In this document: positions 6,980 through 14,500 of the stretch, one piece after another
Position numbering within the stretch: the stretch's first letter is position 1
Layout of the letters: every line of letters begins with the position of its first letter
Assembly (NCBI GenBank): GCA_002345215.1
Contig: DDVH01000026.1
Location: forward strand, 1-24,788
Direction: 5' to 3'
From: Anaerolineales bacterium UBA2317
GTDB taxonomy: Bacteria; Chloroflexota; Anaerolineae; Anaerolineales; Villigracilaceae
Length of the DNA: 24,788 nt
Made by a program: the position numbers and the translations under genes
Notes under the pieces: model-generated
The model's input: the letters and a program-made list of their open reading frames with translations, nothing else
Databases searched by the model: none
What the model was told of the DNA's origin: nothing

Positions 6980-7002
6980 TTTGTAAATAATAACTGGCAA
7001 GT

Positions 7003-7035
7003 AAAAAGCACTTCTGAAAATCAGAAGTGCTTTTT
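7003..7035. terminator. Bidirectional rho-independent terminator between metK and cbiO
   Basis: A perfect 15-bp stem, AAAAAGCACTTCTGA against TCAGAAGTGCTTTTT, closes a 3-nt loop. A T-run is available on both strands. It lies 23 bp after the metK stop and 11 bp after the cbiO stop, so it probably serves both convergent units. Confidence 0.9.
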
Positions 7036-7046
7036 GATTATCTTTC

Positions 7047-7799
7047 CTACGGTTTCTCCAACCCATGTTGATTCAAAAACGCTTCATCGGCAAGGATATC
7101 TTGTGTTAAACCGTCGGCAACGACTTTGCCTTCATCCATCACAATTGTGCGCGGGAATAATTCTTTGACCAATGCCATATCATGAGTTGAGACTAACATC
7201 GTAATTGGTAATTCGCGCAATAAATTAATTAATGTCCTTCTGGCACGCGGATCGAGTCCAGCGGATGGTTCATCCAAAACCAATAAACTTGGATTCATAG
7301 ATAATACAGTTGCGATTGCAATTCTTTTCTTTTCACCCACACTTAAATGATGTGATAATCTATCTTTATAAGCAGTCATTCTCACGGCTTCAAGCGCATT
7401 ATCAACTCGCTGACGAACTTCATCTTCTGGTAAACCCATGTGCAATGGACCAAAGGCAACATCTTCAAAAACTGTCGGTGAAAATAATTGGTCATCAGGG
7501 TTTTGAAATACAAGCCCAACCATTGCGCGAATCGATGGCAAATTATCTTTCGTCAATTGCTTGCCAGAAATTTGCACATTACCCTTGCCATTCAAAATTC
7601 CATTTAAGTGCAACATCAAGGTAGATTTTCCCGCGCCGTTAGGTCCCACCAATGCAACTTTATCGCCATTACATAATTTCAACGAAACGCCTTGTAATGC
7701 AATATGACCGTCAGGGTATGAAAAATGCAACTCGTTGACAATCAAGACATCATTTGATTCTGGTGTAGAAAATTGATTTTGAATATGAGTAACAGGCAT
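7047..7799 (-). CDS. cbiO: Cobalt/nickel ECF transporter ATP-binding protein CbiO
   Basis: This 250-aa ABC ATPase is the energy-coupling subunit of a transition-metal importer. Walker A is GPNGAGKST (52-60) and the Q-loop is FQNPDDQLF around Gln98. The signature motif is LSVGEKKR (151-158), the LSGGQ variant common in ECF ATPases. Walker B with the catalytic Glu is LLVLDEPSAGLD (171-182), and the switch is His205 (STHD). The start codon overlaps the cbiQ stop (TAATG), and GGAAG lies 6 nt upstream inside cbiQ, so the two are translationally coupled. One ATPase gene is present and presumably works as a homodimer with CbiQ and CbiM. Confidence 0.93.
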   Translation of the reverse strand: MPVTHIQNQFSTPESNDVLIVNELHFSYPDGHIALQGVSLKLCNGDKVALVGPNGAGKSTLMLHLNGILNGKGNVQISGKQLTKDNLPSIRAMVGLVFQNPDDQLFSPTVFEDVAFGPLHMGLPEDEVRQRVDNALEAVRMTAYKDRLSHHLSVGEKKRIAIATVLSMNPSLLVLDEPSAGLDPRARRTLINLLRELPITMLVSTHDMALVKELFPRTIVMDEGKVVADGLTQDILADEAFLNQHGLEKP

Positions 7800-8590
7800 T
7801 AGAGTCTTCCAATCAATTGCAAAATAAAAATCAAAGCAATAGCAAACGCAGCTGCAAAATAATCGTACGATTTCATCTCATGTGCGTTCAACGTATACAA
7901 ATGACCTGCATATCCACGCGCCACCATAGCATTATAGATACGGTCACTGCGTTCAAAACTTCGCAAGAAAAGTTGACCAACCATATTGCCCGCGATTTTT
8001 GCACGCCACAAAACGCCTCCACCTGACCTTCTGCCTGCTACTCCACCTGAACGTGATTCTCTCGCCCGAATCAGACGAAAGACTTCGTCGGTCATCACAA
8101 AAAGATAACGATACAAAAATGCGATAATGGTAGTGAGAATTGCTGGCACTTTGAGATGTTCTAGGGCATGAATCAAATCAGGGAAGCGTGTAACAGCCAC
8201 CAATAATATTGCCATTTGAACTGAAAGCCATGAGCGAACAAGAATGCTAATAAATCTTAAGAAGCCTGCATCTGTAATGGTTAATTCCCACATTAGAAAG
8301 TTAAAAGTAGTGAGTGGTTTGCCTGGGATAGAAAATAAAACTGTAATCGCAATCAATGCAAATGGTAAAGCAATAATGGAACGTTTGACAGTAAATCCAA
8401 GACCTAATTTTGAGATGAAATTAATAACGAGTAAAAATAACCAAGCAAAAATAAAAGCAAGCCATGCCCCATCTGGAAGTAAGGCATTAGATACGATAAA
8501 GATAACCGTCACGAGAACTTTTACACGCGGGTCAAGTTTATGGAGAAAACTTTCTTTCTCGTGATAACGGTCAAAGGCATCGAAGTGCAT
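7799..8590 (-). CDS. cbiQ: Cobalt/nickel ECF transporter transmembrane protein CbiQ
   Basis: This 263-aa EcfT-family scaffold links the ATPase to the substrate-specific subunit in the inner membrane. It begins with the typical HKLDPRVKVL segment and has about five to six membrane helices. It carries the two cytoplasmic coupling motifs expected of the family: RARESRSGG near residue 180 and ARGYAGHLYTL near 225-235. It overlaps cbiO by 1 bp. No Shine-Dalgarno precedes its ATG. The bases just upstream instead belong to a 14-bp tandem repeat and a palindromic element separating it from cbiM, so expression may be weakened or altered relative to cbiM. Confidence 0.92.
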   Translation of the reverse strand: MHFDAFDRYHEKESFLHKLDPRVKVLVTVIFIVSNALLPDGAWLAFIFAWLFLLVINFISKLGLGFTVKRSIIALPFALIAITVLFSIPGKPLTTFNFLMWELTITDAGFLRFISILVRSWLSVQMAILLVAVTRFPDLIHALEHLKVPAILTTIIAFLYRYLFVMTDEVFRLIRARESRSGGVAGRRSGGGVLWRAKIAGNMVGQLFLRSFERSDRIYNAMVARGYAGHLYTLNAHEMKSYDYFAAAFAIALIFILQLIGRL

Positions 8591-8595
8591 GGCAA

Positions 8596-8623
8596 TTTAC
8601 GATTTTAGATTTACGATTTTGGA
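8596..8623. repeat. 14-bp tandem repeat directly upstream of cbiQ
   Basis: TTTACGATTTTAGA (8596-8609) is followed at once by TTTACGATTTTGGA (8610-8623), 13 of 14 bases identical. It occupies the position where a cbiQ ribosome-binding site would be expected. A related TTTACGACT occurs just past the palindromic element, near 8720. Confidence 0.7.
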
Positions 8624-8640
8624 TTGATGGTTTATAACGG

Positions 8641-8708
8641 TGGTCGAGTGGGCGGCGGGTCTCGATACGGACTGCGTCCTACTCGACCATCGCCGCCGTA
8701 TCGAGACC
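8641..8708. repeat. Palindromic repeat element with three interleaved inverted pairs
   Basis: Three exact inverted pairs lie in A-B-C-A'-B'-C' order. TGGTCGAGT (8641-8649) pairs with ACTCGACCA (8681-8689). GGCGGCG (8651-8657) pairs with CGCCGCC (8691-8697). GGTCTCGATACGG (8658-8670) pairs with CCGTATCGAGACC (8696-8708). GGTCTCGATACG...ACTCGACC is a familiar kind of dispersed intergenic palindrome in GC-rich bacteria. Its GC content stands out from the AT-rich flanks. It splits cbiM from cbiQ. Confidence 0.75.
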
Positions 8709-8720
8709 ACAAATTACTAT

Positions 8721-9656
8721 TTACGACTTTGCTTTAAGTCCACGACCTACTAGAACCATAATCGCTCCGACAACTGCTATCCCGACAACTCCTGCCAAAA
8801 TGGTTGACAGAGCAGTTTCCCCTAAGAAAGGAAGCGTGTAATCAGGAATAATGGAGTATGGCGCATCTTGTCCTGCGTCAATGAAGCCCATATCAATGGC
8901 AACGCGTTCCAAACCATCTGGGTCACCGGAAGCGAAAGGTGAAATCAAAACCACAAGCAAAGAAATGATTCCGCCGGCATAAATCCAATTGCGGCTTCCT
9001 TTTGCAGATTCAGAGCCTTCACCTAATAAATCAGGTCGAGTTTGCATAATGAAAGATAAAGCGGCGACGGTAATCAAGGCTTCGCCTACACCGATAAGTG
9101 CATGAACACCCATCATGGCAGGAATGACAATGTTTAATTGAGATGTGCCACTTAACCAAAGTTGCAATGCAGTGAACAAAGCACCAGCCATAACGGAAAG
9201 CCACGCGGCAAAACCTGCTACACCAAGTTTTACTGCTTTTGATTGACCACTAACTGAACGATACAAACCATATCCAATGGCGGCAGTGATTAAACCCATA
9301 TTCAAAATGTTAGCGCCCATTACAACCAAACCACCATCTTGAAAGAGCAAGGCTTGTAAAGCAATCACAGCGGTCATTACCAACATGCCAGCCCATGGAC
9401 CTAACACAATTGCGGCTAACGCTCCGCCTAGCAGGTGACCAGACGTTCCACCTGCTACTGGGAAGTTAATCATTTGTGCCGCGAAAATAAACGCCGCCAT
9501 GATTCCCATTAACGGAATTTGTTTTTCACCAAGTGATTGATTGGTTTTTGAAATTGCAAAATACAAGGTGACAATTGTGATTGCCCAACAAATAACTGAA
9601 ACAACAATACTTAAGAAACCATCAGGAATATGAAGTGGTGCGGGTGAAAGTAACAT
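8721..9656 (-). CDS. cbiM: Cobalt/nickel ECF transporter substrate-binding protein CbiM with PDGLE (CbiN-like) domain
   Basis: The start at 9656 (311 aa) is chosen because GGAG lies 7 nt upstream; a longer frame to 9686 has no such signal. The protein has the HIPDGFLS block near the N-terminus, GGTSGHLLGG in the core and GVHALIGVGEALIT in the last core helix, with about seven membrane helices in all. A C-terminal SGDPDGLERVA segment and a last helix form the PDGLE domain, which replaces a separate CbiN. It captures Co2+ or Ni2+ for the CbiQO module. In typical CbiM/NikM the His is residue 2 and, with the N-terminal Met, binds the metal. Here it is preceded by MLLSPAPL, so the metal site must differ or the N-terminus must be trimmed. 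Metal specificity cannot be decided from sequence. Confidence 0.92.
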   Translation of the reverse strand: MLLSPAPLHIPDGFLSIVVSVICWAITIVTLYFAISKTNQSLGEKQIPLMGIMAAFIFAAQMINFPVAGGTSGHLLGGALAAIVLGPWAGMLVMTAVIALQALLFQDGGLVVMGANILNMGLITAAIGYGLYRSVSGQSKAVKLGVAGFAAWLSVMAGALFTALQLWLSGTSQLNIVIPAMMGVHALIGVGEALITVAALSFIMQTRPDLLGEGSESAKGSRNWIYAGGIISLLVVLISPFASGDPDGLERVAIDMGFIDAGQDAPYSIIPDYTLPFLGETALSTILAGVVGIAVVGAIMVLVGRGLKAKS

Positions 9657-9695
9657 TTCTATTCTCCTTTTTGATAGTTGAAGCATTTAATTCTT

Positions 9696-9767
9696 AGCCA
9701 CAGAGCACACAGAGATCGCTGAGTTTCTTTTAATATTTTCTCAGTGGACTCTGTGATCTCTGTGGCT
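9696..9767. repeat. Large imperfect hairpin element between the fur-type gene and cbiM
   Basis: Two 28-nt arms (9696-9723 and 9740-9767) pair in blocks AGCCACAGAG/CTCTGTGGCT, CACAGAG/CTCTGTG and CTGAG/CTCAG around a 16-nt AT-rich loop. CACAGAG-rich palindromes of this kind are dispersed in many bacterial genomes. It lies in the transcript between the Fur-family regulator and cbiM, where it could act as an mRNA-stability or attenuation structure. Confidence 0.7.
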
Positions 9768-9774
9768 TAAAAAA

Positions 9775-10206
9775 TTAAACATCTTCGCTCTTTTGACAAT
9801 CGGGACAAAGCCCAAAAAATGTGACGTGACTATCCGTGAGCTGATAGCCGCTTGCAGATTCAAGTTTTTGATACATGGTTTTTAGTAAACTGTGTTCCAC
9901 CTCCATTTCATCACCACAATTTCTACATTTCAGATGATGATGTTCATGATTTGCAATTTCATAGACGAGATGCCCGCTTCCAATGTGAGAAGGACGAGCC
10001 AAGCCGTTTTCTGCTAAGAATTCAAGCGTGCGATATACAGTCGCTTCTGTCAGACCTTCAACCTGTTTCTGCGCTTTTGCATATACCTCGCCCGGAGAAA
10101 GATGTTTTCCCGAATGAGACAGCACATGCAAAATAGCATGGCGTTGAGGAGTCATTCTGTATCCACGAGCACGAAGTTGAGGGGTGTATTCTTGTGAGCA
10201 AGACAT
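9775..10206 (-). CDS. Fur-family metal-responsive repressor (possible nickel/cobalt sensor)
   Basis: This 143-aa protein has the Fur-family layout. A winged helix (about 8-85) carries YRMTPQR and the recognition segment EATVYRTLEFLAENGL. A metal-binding dimerisation domain follows, with HEHHHLKC. Two CxxC pairs, Cys94/Cys97 and Cys134/Cys137, form the structural zinc site. It is the first gene of a likely fur-cbiM-cbiQ-cbiO unit, so it probably represses uptake of the metal carried by that importer. A perfect palindrome (10216-10237) with TTGCAA half sites lies 10 bp before its ATG. It resembles the Nur box described for Streptomyces and supports a nickel-type role, but Zur or Fur function cannot be excluded from sequence. 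A weak GGAAA serves as ribosome site. Confidence 0.9.
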   Translation of the reverse strand: MSCSQEYTPQLRARGYRMTPQRHAILHVLSHSGKHLSPGEVYAKAQKQVEGLTEATVYRTLEFLAENGLARPSHIGSGHLVYEIANHEHHHLKCRNCGDEMEVEHSLLKTMYQKLESASGYQLTDSHVTFFGLCPDCQKSEDV

Positions 10207-10215
10207 GGGGTTTCC

Positions 10216-10237
10216 TTATTGCAAGTTTTTGCAATAA
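10216..10237. promoter_or_regulatory. Candidate operator of the Fur-family regulator
   Basis: TTATTGCAA-GTTT-TTGCAATAA is a perfect 9-4-9 inverted repeat placed 10-31 bp upstream of the regulator's ATG. The half site TTGCAA matches that of the Nur box, which has a 5-bp rather than a 4-bp gap. Its position suits autorepression of the whole metal-uptake operon. Confidence 0.6.
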
Positions 10238-10280
10238 CACATTAATAGAATATCACAGAAAGAAATTTCTTACATGAGTT

Positions 10281-10314
10281 AAAAATAAAATTCCTCTTTC
10301 AGAAGAAAGAGGAA
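10281..10314 (-). terminator. Rho-independent terminator after the 10429-11103 lipoprotein
   Basis: A perfect 10-bp stem TTCCTCTTTC/GAAAGAGGAA with a 4-nt loop is followed on the minus strand by TTTTATTTTT. It ends the NACHT/small protein/lipoprotein group and insulates the fur-type gene downstream on the same strand. Confidence 0.7.
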
Positions 10315-10375
10315 AGAAGAAATATGTGAGCGATAGCGACATGTGCCACGAAGTGGTAAGGGTCTCTACGATAAT

Positions 10376-10422
10376 CTCAGAGATTCTTCGCCGCAAGAAA
10401 AAGAACACGGCTCAGAATGACA
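10376..10422. repeat. Dispersed-repeat-like element (TGTCATTCTGAGC ... GCGAAGAATCTC)
   Basis: Read on the minus strand, the segment begins TGTCATTCTGAGC and ends GCGAAGAATCTC. The two blocks are typical ends of a short intergenic repeat seen widely in bacterial genomes. About 18 bases rich in TTC lie between them. A small perfect palindrome, CCAC-GAA-GTGG, lies just beside it at 10347-10357. This is recognised from memory of the motif, not from a search. Confidence 0.45.
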
Positions 10423-10428
10423 TAACGC

Positions 10429-11103
10429 TTACGGCTCCCAAACAAAATGAGATAATGCGGCGATGTAAGGTTTTCCAGCAATCACATCCATACCGACTGC
10501 CCAAGTTTGCCAATCTAAATAGCCAAACTCTTCTGTGCCGGGGAAATAAACGGAATAATAATTCATGCCGGGATATCCCCATTCAGGGAAATACGTCACG
10601 CCACCTGTTTGGATTTGGTTACAAACAACCAAAGAAGCAGGTGTAAATACTTGTGACAATGATGGCAAAATAATTTCTTGAAATGAACCTTTGGTCACTT
10701 CACCACTTCCGAATGAAATGCCCCAATCTGCTTCAAATGTAGTTTCAAAAACAAACTCGGCATGTTCAACATCATAATTAATCACATTGCCATCACGATA
10801 ATAGCGGACGTCCATGCCGTAAGATGGGGAAACAAGAGAAGCCAATAATTCACCATCTTTGTTTGCAATGGCTTGACTCAATGTGTTGATTAATTCAGAG
10901 CCGCGAATGTCGGCACAAAAATCAGGTGGTGAGGTTGGGAATGGTGTTTGTGTCGGCGAAAGCGTATTGACAATTGTTGGGGTTAAAGTAAAAGTTGCGG
11001 GTAATGTAGCAGTTGGAATTTGAGTCGGAGGCTGAGGAGCATCTATGGGAGGTGTACAAGCGAGTAATGTCAAACAAATTAATAGCAAAAAACTTTTCTT
11101 CAT
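10429..11103 (-). CDS. Lipoprotein of unknown function
   Basis: The ATG at 11103 is preferred over the one ten codons upstream. It has AAAGGAT at good spacing and leads straight into a signal peptide (MKKSFLLLICLTLLAC) with lipobox LLAC at Cys16. The mature 209 aa begin with a Pro/Thr-rich linker of about 50 residues. A compact domain follows that starts FCADIRGSELINTLSQAI, with DGELLASLVSPSYGM and a C-terminal Trp-rich tail. I do not recognise the domain. The pattern of short helices followed by strands is compatible with a small alpha+beta fold, but no catalytic motif is visible. It follows the NACHT partner gene but is separated from it by a terminator-like hairpin, so co-expression is uncertain. 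Confidence 0.8.
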   Translation of the reverse strand: MKKSFLLLICLTLLACTPPIDAPQPPTQIPTATLPATFTLTPTIVNTLSPTQTPFPTSPPDFCADIRGSELINTLSQAIANKDGELLASLVSPSYGMDVRYYRDGNVINYDVEHAEFVFETTFEADWGISFGSGEVTKGSFQEIILPSLSQVFTPASLVVCNQIQTGGVTYFPEWGYPGMNYYSVYFPGTEEFGYLDWQTWAVGMDVIAGKPYIAALSHFVWEP

Positions 11104-11115
11104 TCTTATCCTTTC

Positions 11116-11144
11116 AATAAAAAACTGGCGCAAGCGCCAGTTTT
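11116..11144 (-). terminator. Terminator hairpin after the small NACHT-partner gene
   Basis: AAAACTGGCGC and GCGCCAGTTTT form an 11-bp stem with a 2-nt loop, followed on the minus strand by TTTTTTATT. It lies 6 bp after the small gene's stop and about 12 bp before the lipoprotein ATG, so transcription of the lipoprotein must read through it or start close by. Confidence 0.8.
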
Positions 11145-11150
11145 ATTTTA

Positions 11151-11549
11151 CTACTTTGCATCTTCTTTCATTTTATTAGCAACTTTTTTTATAATTTCCG
11201 CCACGCCGCTTACTGGATTTTTCAATGTTTCCATAGCAACATCTACAATGTCTGGAGCCATACGTTTGATATTACGAAATTTTCTGACAAAAAAGGTTTC
11301 GTCGGTTTTCTTTTCTTCTAAAGCAGTTTTTACTTCCACCAATTCTGCTTTGACATCTTCTTTTTCAGCAGATGAGATAGGTTGTTTATCTACTTCTTGA
11401 TAAAGTTCTTCAAACACCTGTGTTAAATTAATCGTTTGATTCGTCACAATATTGTTGTTTCCCTGTACAACATTGCTTCCAGTCACATTGCCACCAATGA
11501 CGATGCTTCCATTACCTGCATTCAAACCATTTTTCTTTTTGTTTGCCAT
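11151..11549 (-). CDS. Small protein paired with the NACHT NTPase (Gly/Asn-rich motif plus helical domain)
   Basis: This 132-aa protein has two parts. Residues 11-36 are a Gly/Asn-rich stretch with GNGSIVIGGN and GSNVVQGNNNIV, which looks like one or two turns of a beta-strand repeat. Residues 42-132 are helical and charged. They include VFEELYQEVDKQPISSAEKEDV, a coiled-coil-like EVKTALEEKK and a basic ending with FRNIKRMAPDIVDVAMETL. The first part matches a motif in the preceding NACHT protein (GSNIVIGNSNVI at its residues 291-302), so the two probably share a binding element. The gene starts 33 bp after the NACHT gene with a very strong GGAGGA site, suggesting it is made in excess over the NTPase. 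No signal peptide or catalytic motif is seen. Function is unknown; an adaptor, effector or regulatory partner of the NTPase is inferred. Confidence 0.8.
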   Translation of the reverse strand: MANKKKNGLNAGNGSIVIGGNVTGSNVVQGNNNIVTNQTINLTQVFEELYQEVDKQPISSAEKEDVKAELVEVKTALEEKKTDETFFVRKFRNIKRMAPDIVDVAMETLKNPVSGVAEIIKKVANKMKEDAK

Positions 11550-11570
11550 ATCTCCTCCAATCGTTGACTT

Positions 11571-11598
11571 ACTGATTACTGTTCACTGATTACTTTTT
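11571..11598. repeat. Short tandem repeat across the NACHT stop codon
   Basis: ACTGATTACTGTTC (11571-11584) and ACTGATTACTTTTT (11585-11598) share their first 10 bases. The repeat includes the last codons and stop of the NACHT gene. It resembles AT-rich linker repeats common between genes and may reflect slippage. Confidence 0.5.
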
Positions 11599-14500
11599 TT
11601 ATCTTTCGGTGCAATCACCACGCGAAAACCTAAATCATCATTAAACATCAACGGAATAGACCAATTACAAAACGAAGCGCGTGCAAACCAATGATACCCA
11701 ATCCACGAACCACCACGCACAATCCGATATTTCTTTTCATCATCATACCACGAGCGCGTCCACTCCCAAGCATTGCCACTCATATCCCAGGCGTCTTCGG
11801 GGCTAGCACCCTGCGGAAAAGTACACACAGCAGTTGTCCCCCCAAGTCCTGAACCGGTGGCATCACTATCCCAAGTGTTAGCAGCAGTTTTATTAAATCC
11901 ATCACCCCAAGGATATTCTCTACCATCAACACCACGTGCGGCACGTTCCCATTCTTCATCACGTGGCAAACGAATTTCATATCCTTCTGGTATTGCTACA
12001 ATTTTTTTCGAGAGCCAATTGCAATAGGCTTCGGCTTCAAACCAACACACACCCACCACCGGCACAATCGGATTACTCAATTCAATGTTATGCCAATAAT
12101 GTGGCATGTTTCGTTTTGCAATCGGACGATGTTCTAACCAATCACGCTCTACATCTTGCAAAGTACGCGCATCATATTTGCCCGTGCGCCATTCCCAACC
12201 AACCTCACTCCAATATTCTTTTATCTTATAACCATCTTCTTTGACGAAGCGTGCAAATTGAATATTCGTAACAGGATATTTGGCAATGAAATATGAGTAC
12301 GGAATTTCTTTCGCTTCTTTCTTAACGCCAACCTGATACACACCTTCAGCCACTTCTACAAACCGATCTAAGTCGCCGGGTCTCCAGCCGAGTCTTCCAA
12401 GCAATAAACCGGCATGTCTTCTTAACTCTGAACGAATAGAAGCATCTTGCATGGTTTCGATTAATGCTTGAATTACTTTTTCTCTACTTGGTAATGGAAC
12501 ACCACCGGGCCAAGTATCTAAGACAGCATCACCGGCTAGTACAACTGCTTCACCAGCAGGACCGGGTTTTTCTTTAACCAACGCTTCAACAACTTCACCA
12601 GCAATCTTCGGCAATTGCTGACGAATGCCTAAGTAACCAATCGTTAATAAAGTCACTTCACGCCAGGCTTGTTCACCCACATGTGCAGATAATGTTTCAA
12701 TAATCGGTTTTGAATCGCCTTGACCTTTCAATGCCAATGCAACTGCCGCTAAATATTCTTCAAAGGTTAAGTGAATAAAACCATATTCAGCCGGTCCACG
12801 TTCAAGTAATAATGCGGCATGTTCACGCACATCTTGTAAGAATTGGCGCGCGGCTTGATGAGGTGAAACATCACCACGTTCATGGAAAAGTTCTTCCAAT
12901 TTACGGCGCATATCTTCACGCCCCACCAACCCAACGCCGGGGCTAACTTCATGCATCCACAATGCCAAAGGTGCAAGAATGCGGACAGTTTGTATTTCAT
13001 CAATATCTCGCCCGGGGGCACGTCCGCTTAAACTACGCGCGCGATTCCATGTGGAAAGTAATGTATTTACATATTGGTCATATAACTGCACACGTCGTTC
13101 GGGCAACGTCACACCCTGACGTTTCATCAAAGCCAGAATGGTCAATAACAAGGGTGTTGATGCCAATTGACGCACGCCGGGGTTTTGATGAATGGCATCT
13201 ATCAATTCACGGCGTTCAGTCTCTGCATCTGAATATGCAATGGAGGTATTGCCTTGTGCTTGTTTTTCTAAAGCACTCGTCCAATGATTGATAAATTCTT
13301 CAATTTCATCATCTTCAAAATCTACAATGGTACATTCTGCTAAATCTTCGGCAGATGGACGCACAGCCCGATAACCCACCACACGGCTGGTGATAACAAA
13401 TTTATTGCCTTGGCGGTGATGAAATGAATAAAAATCTAAAACGCGTTCAACAACTGTATTACGAATGTTGAGGTCACGGACTTCATCAAGCCCATCTAAT
13501 AAAATTAATGCTCGCCCAACTTTTAAGGCTTCGGTGAGCATATCACTGACGGGGAGATTCGCGCCAATGCCTTCAAAATATTCGGCAATAAAATCATCCA
13601 ATGCAATGTCTCGTGATTGTAAAGCGTTGGCGTATCCTGCTAATGGAAGCAGAATCGGTAAATAATTATCCAAGCCGATTTCTGCGCCTTCGCCACGTGC
13701 CAGTTTGATGGCTAAATATTTGACGAACGTTGTTTTGCCGGCGCCGGGGTCACCTAGCACCACCATGCCTGCATGGCTTTTTAATACGGCAATTAATGGG
13801 ACAGGGTCGCCAAAATGTAAAACTTCTTGTTCATGGTCGGTGATGTCTCGCCCGGCAAGACTCAAATCTCGCTTCCATGTATCCCCTTCTGGCAACTCCA
13901 TGCGGGCTTTGAGCGGAACATATAAATCAAGCAGTTTTAGTTTTAATGGAATCCTATCTGCTACCCCCATGCCTTTCATGTTGAGATAGTAATGCCGGTC
14001 GGCAAGATAGCTCAAGTAAGCGGCTGTGGCTTGATTAATGGTCTCCGCGGGTAGAGCAGGTTTCAGGTCACGCCAGAAGCGTTCTGCCAAAACTATGGTT
14101 TGACCATGAATAATGGCGCTATCTGTCACCGAACCGGCGATTCTGTCAGTGGCTTCTACATTAATAACATTGCTGTTTCCGATAACAATATTACTTCCAG
14201 AGGTGTTTCTTATAATATTTGTGCTATTCGTTTTTTTCCCTTTACCCTCTTGGGGCTTTGAATATTTTAGCTTTTCAAACTCGCCTTCCGGCCCAGCGAA
14301 GCCACTTACAGGCAAAGGGGAAATAATCTTTACTGAAGTGATTTTTGCACTTTTTAATCTAACATCATTTTGATTAAATAATTTTATTAATCGATTTGCT
14401 GCAATTCTGTCCATTTCAAGTTCTAAGACAATACTTCCCGAAGTCACGCGCAAAATTTTTATAGATTCTTTCTCAACTCGCAATAAAGCTGCCAAAACAC

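Noticed and set aside
8244..8564. Plus-strand open frame of 106 codons inside cbiQ
   Set aside because: It is a mirror frame of a clearly coding gene, with no ribosome site and no recognisable motif. The same holds for the other plus-strand frames over cbiO, the NACHT gene and the histidine kinase.
9657..9686. Longer CbiM start ten codons upstream
   Set aside because: GGAG is ideally placed for the inner ATG at 9656, and the extra residues are not family-like.
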